Shown here in pieces: positions 13,655-14,279 of a DNA stretch of 14,279 nucleotides. The position numbers were made by a program, and so were the translations under genes. This stretch comes from an uncultured Coriobacteriaceae bacterium (GTDB lineage Bacteria; Actinomycetota; Coriobacteriia; Coriobacteriales; Atopobiaceae): NCBI GenBank assembly GCA_900549525.1, contig UWSJ01000046.1, forward strand, positions 1-14,279, read 5' to 3'. Positions within the stretch are counted from its first letter, which is position 1. Each line of letters opens with the position of its first letter. The notes beneath the pieces were generated by a model, which did no database searches, was not told the origin of the DNA, and saw nothing but the letters and a program-made list of their open reading frames with translations.

Positions 13655-14279
13655 ATGGGGTTGATTGACGTCGTTCCGAGGCCGCTGCGCCTGGCCGGTG
13701 GCTGGGGCGTCGTGCGCACCGTTCGCTCGGAGGAGGGTTCGCCCGTACGCGTATTGCAGGTGGGCGGGGTGTACCAGAGCGCCACCTATCTCGACGAGCG
13801 TCGTATGGAGCCGGTGTTTTCGTACTACCGAGCATTCGACTGCGTGTTTGCGGCCGACCCCGGAGCTCGGCGGCTGCTCATGGTGGGCGGGGGCGGCTAT
13901 GCGTGGCCCAAGCACGTGCTGGCGACCCGGCCGGACAACGTGACGATTGACGTGGTCGAGATCGACCCGTCCGTGACGCGTGCGGCTCGCAGGTGGTTCT
14001 TCCTAGACGAGGCCATGGAGCGCTGGCCGGGACGGCTGCGTCTGGTCGAGGGAGACGGCAGGGCGTTTCTCGAGGGGGCCAGACCGGGGACGTACGATGC
14101 CATCGTGCTTGACGCGTTTGCGGGTACCGAGCCGGTACGCGCCCTCGCAACCGTCGAGGCAGCGCGAGCCGCACGGGCCTGCCTTGCTCCGGGAGGCGCG
14201 CTTGCGAGCAACGTCGTGAGCGGGGACGGTGGGGCAGACGTAGGATTTCTGCGCAGCGTGGTGGCAACGTGGCGCGAGG
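13655..14279 (+). CDS. Spermidine synthase-like SAM-dependent protein (partial, 3' end outside window)
   Basis: 208 codons are visible from ATG 13655, which follows GGAGGG; no stop occurs before the window ends. The fold is that of the spermidine synthase/methyltransferase superfamily: a short N-terminal beta domain (VRVLQVGGVYQSATYLDE), the nucleotide loop LLMVGGGGYAWPKHVL (about 74-89), the acidic ribose-binding strand IDVVEIDP (98-105), EGDGRAFLEGA (132-142) and YDAIVLDAFAGTEP (147-160). True spermidine synthases have GGGDG in the loop and a second Asp in the DSSDP-type segment; both are absent (GGGGY; DAFAG). So it is probably not a polyamine synthase but one of the related proteins of unknown acceptor common in actinobacteria. 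It is divergent from the HD gene. Confidence 0.85.
   Translation, partial: MGLIDVVPRPLRLAGGWGVVRTVRSEEGSPVRVLQVGGVYQSATYLDERRMEPVFSYYRAFDCVFAADPGARRLLMVGGGGYAWPKHVLATRPDNVTIDVVEIDPSVTRAARRWFFLDEAMERWPGRLRLVEGDGRAFLEGARPGTYDAIVLDAFAGTEPVRALATVEAARAARACLAPGGALASNVVSGDGGADVGFLRSVVATWRE

Noticed and set aside
1..14279. tRNA, rRNA, CRISPR arrays, transposase or phage genes
   Set aside because: Looked for on both strands; no cloverleaf with CCA-type end, no regularly spaced repeats and no recognisable mobile-element protein was found by eye.

Overview
The window is GC-rich bacterial DNA with a gene set typical of a host-associated anaerobic actinobacterium, most likely class Coriobacteriia (Olsenella/Collinsella-like). 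This taxonomic call is an inference from composition and protein style, not from a marker gene. I see no rRNA, tRNA, CRISPR array, transposase or phage gene. Both ends cut a gene: an SPFH/band-7 membrane protein on the left (minus strand) and a spermidine-synthase-like protein on the right (plus strand).

Region 1 (about 1-5.85 kb) is a patchwork of intact genes and decaying ones. Intact genes are the SPFH protein, a PLP-dependent threonine aldolase, a class I glutamine amidotransferase and a small YbjQ/UPF0145 protein. Between them lie a C-terminal scrap of a FetB-type permease joined to an orphan membrane ORF, a maltose/galactoside-type O-acetyltransferase with no credible start codon and an eroded end, and an aldo/keto reductase that has lost the middle of its barrel. 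A 347-bp gap between convergent genes (4192-4538) holds a 128-bp element bounded by perfect 11-bp inverted repeats, and a terminator.

Region 2 (5.85-8.46 kb) carries a LysR-type regulator divergent from the reductase remnant, a PAP2-family membrane phosphatase, and an unusual protein with a helical N-terminus, a long charged low-complexity centre and a C-terminal excisionase-type helix-turn-helix.

Region 3 (8.64-13.6 kb, all minus strand) has two transcription units. The first is an HD-domain hydrolase followed after 35 bp by a type I L-asparaginase, closed by a 16-bp-stem hairpin. The second is a three-gene ABC importer of the TrpXYZ-like family: Tat-type lipoprotein, permease, ATPase. Its leader can fold into a three-way junction closed by an 11-bp helix directly before the ribosome binding site. 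A textbook intrinsic terminator sits between the lipoprotein and permease genes, which should make binding protein outnumber the membrane components. The permease and ATPase overlap by one base (TAATG).

The best candidates for something undescribed are the structured ABC leader (11430-11504), the 128-bp inverted-repeat element (4243-4370), the back-to-back palindromes over the HD gene start (13557-13600), and the charged HTH protein. No complete new multi-gene system is evident.
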